Source: Glandiceps talaboti | Lineage: Eukaryota; Hemichordata; Enteropneusta; Spengelidae | Assembly: GCF_964340395.1 (NCBI RefSeq) | Contig: NC_135552.1 | Span: 27,519,681-27,542,180, forward strand | DNA: 22,500 nucleotides | Reading direction: 5' to 3' | Position numbers and translations under genes: made by a program | In this document: in pieces, positions 22,252-22,500 of the stretch | Layout of the letters: each line of letters starts with the position of its first letter | Position numbering within the stretch: the stretch's first letter is position 1 | The notes under the pieces: model-generated | What the model was told of the DNA's origin: nothing | Seen by the model: the letters and a program-made list of their open reading frames with translations, nothing else | The model's database searches: none

Positions 22252-22500
22252 CTGATACATGGATAGAATTGCATACATAAACTGGTTTAAATTTCATGGT
22301 TGTAGCTGTTAAAAAAGTAAGAACTTCGTCGGTACAATTTAAAAGTTGACTTTCATATCAATACTCTCTTCTAAGTAAGCCTTTATGTACACAGAGTCGC
22401 TCATAACGATGCTTTCATATCCAAAGACGCCGATAAAGCCGCTCACATGTGATTTGCATATTTTTATCTTCGGGTAAATTTGAAATGAAAGTTTTAATTA
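22252..22500. other. Probable gene B intron 1 (partial)
   Basis: No signal-peptide exon ending in AAG|GT is visible on the minus strand, so the first coding exon of gene B should lie beyond 22500. Confidence 0.4.

Overview
This window looks like nuclear DNA from an animal, most likely a marine invertebrate. A lophotrochozoan such as a mollusc fits best, but the sequence does not fix the phylum. The evidence is AT-rich sequence with very long microsatellites, GT-AG introns, small phase-matched exons, secretory signal peptides, and C-type lectin and Kunitz modules. There are no bacterial-style operons, rRNA or tRNA genes. Most long ORFs are artefacts of simple repeats; the real coding sequence is in short exons, nearly all on the minus strand.

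Three minus-strand genes for secreted, cysteine-rich modular proteins can be assembled by hand. Gene A (CDS 11881 down to 6809, six exons) encodes a signal peptide, a 31-nt micro-exon linker, a C-type lectin-like domain (CTLD) split over two exons, a cysteine-rich domain and a Kunitz domain. Gene B (22251 down to 19434, 5' end outside the window) has the same plan, including a 31-nt micro-exon with the same phases and a CTLD split at the same place. It ends in two copies of the cysteine-rich domain instead of one plus a Kunitz domain. Gene C (16678 down to 15401, two exons) is the minimal form: a signal peptide plus one cysteine-rich domain, 101 residues. The cysteine-rich domain follows C-x8-C-x4-C-x4-C-x7-C-x4-C-x2-C-x15/16-C with an N-Y-C-G-G-C core. 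I do not recognise it under a domain name. The three genes look like paralogues made by tandem duplication and module shuffling; all three probably act outside the cell, for example in recognition, protease control or an extracellular or shell matrix.

Layout: 1-2134, AT-rich DNA with nothing recognised; 2135-2403, long CT tract; 2404-3449, nothing convincing; 3453-5474, a 2.0-kb non-autonomous DNA transposon with about 44-bp terminal inverted repeats and TAA target duplications (PIF/Harbinger-like), filled with imperfect tandem units; 5478-6808, noncoding; 6809-11890, gene A, with a 30-bp minisatellite in intron 3 and pentanucleotide repeats in intron 1; 11917-15400, mainly microsatellites plus two weak coding candidates; 15401-16730, gene C with a 175-nt purine tract next to its splice acceptor; 16740-19430, noncoding with microsatellites; 19434-22251, gene B; 22252-22500, probably the start of gene B intron 1.

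All gene models rest on reading splice consensus and phase by eye; no transcript or homology search was available.
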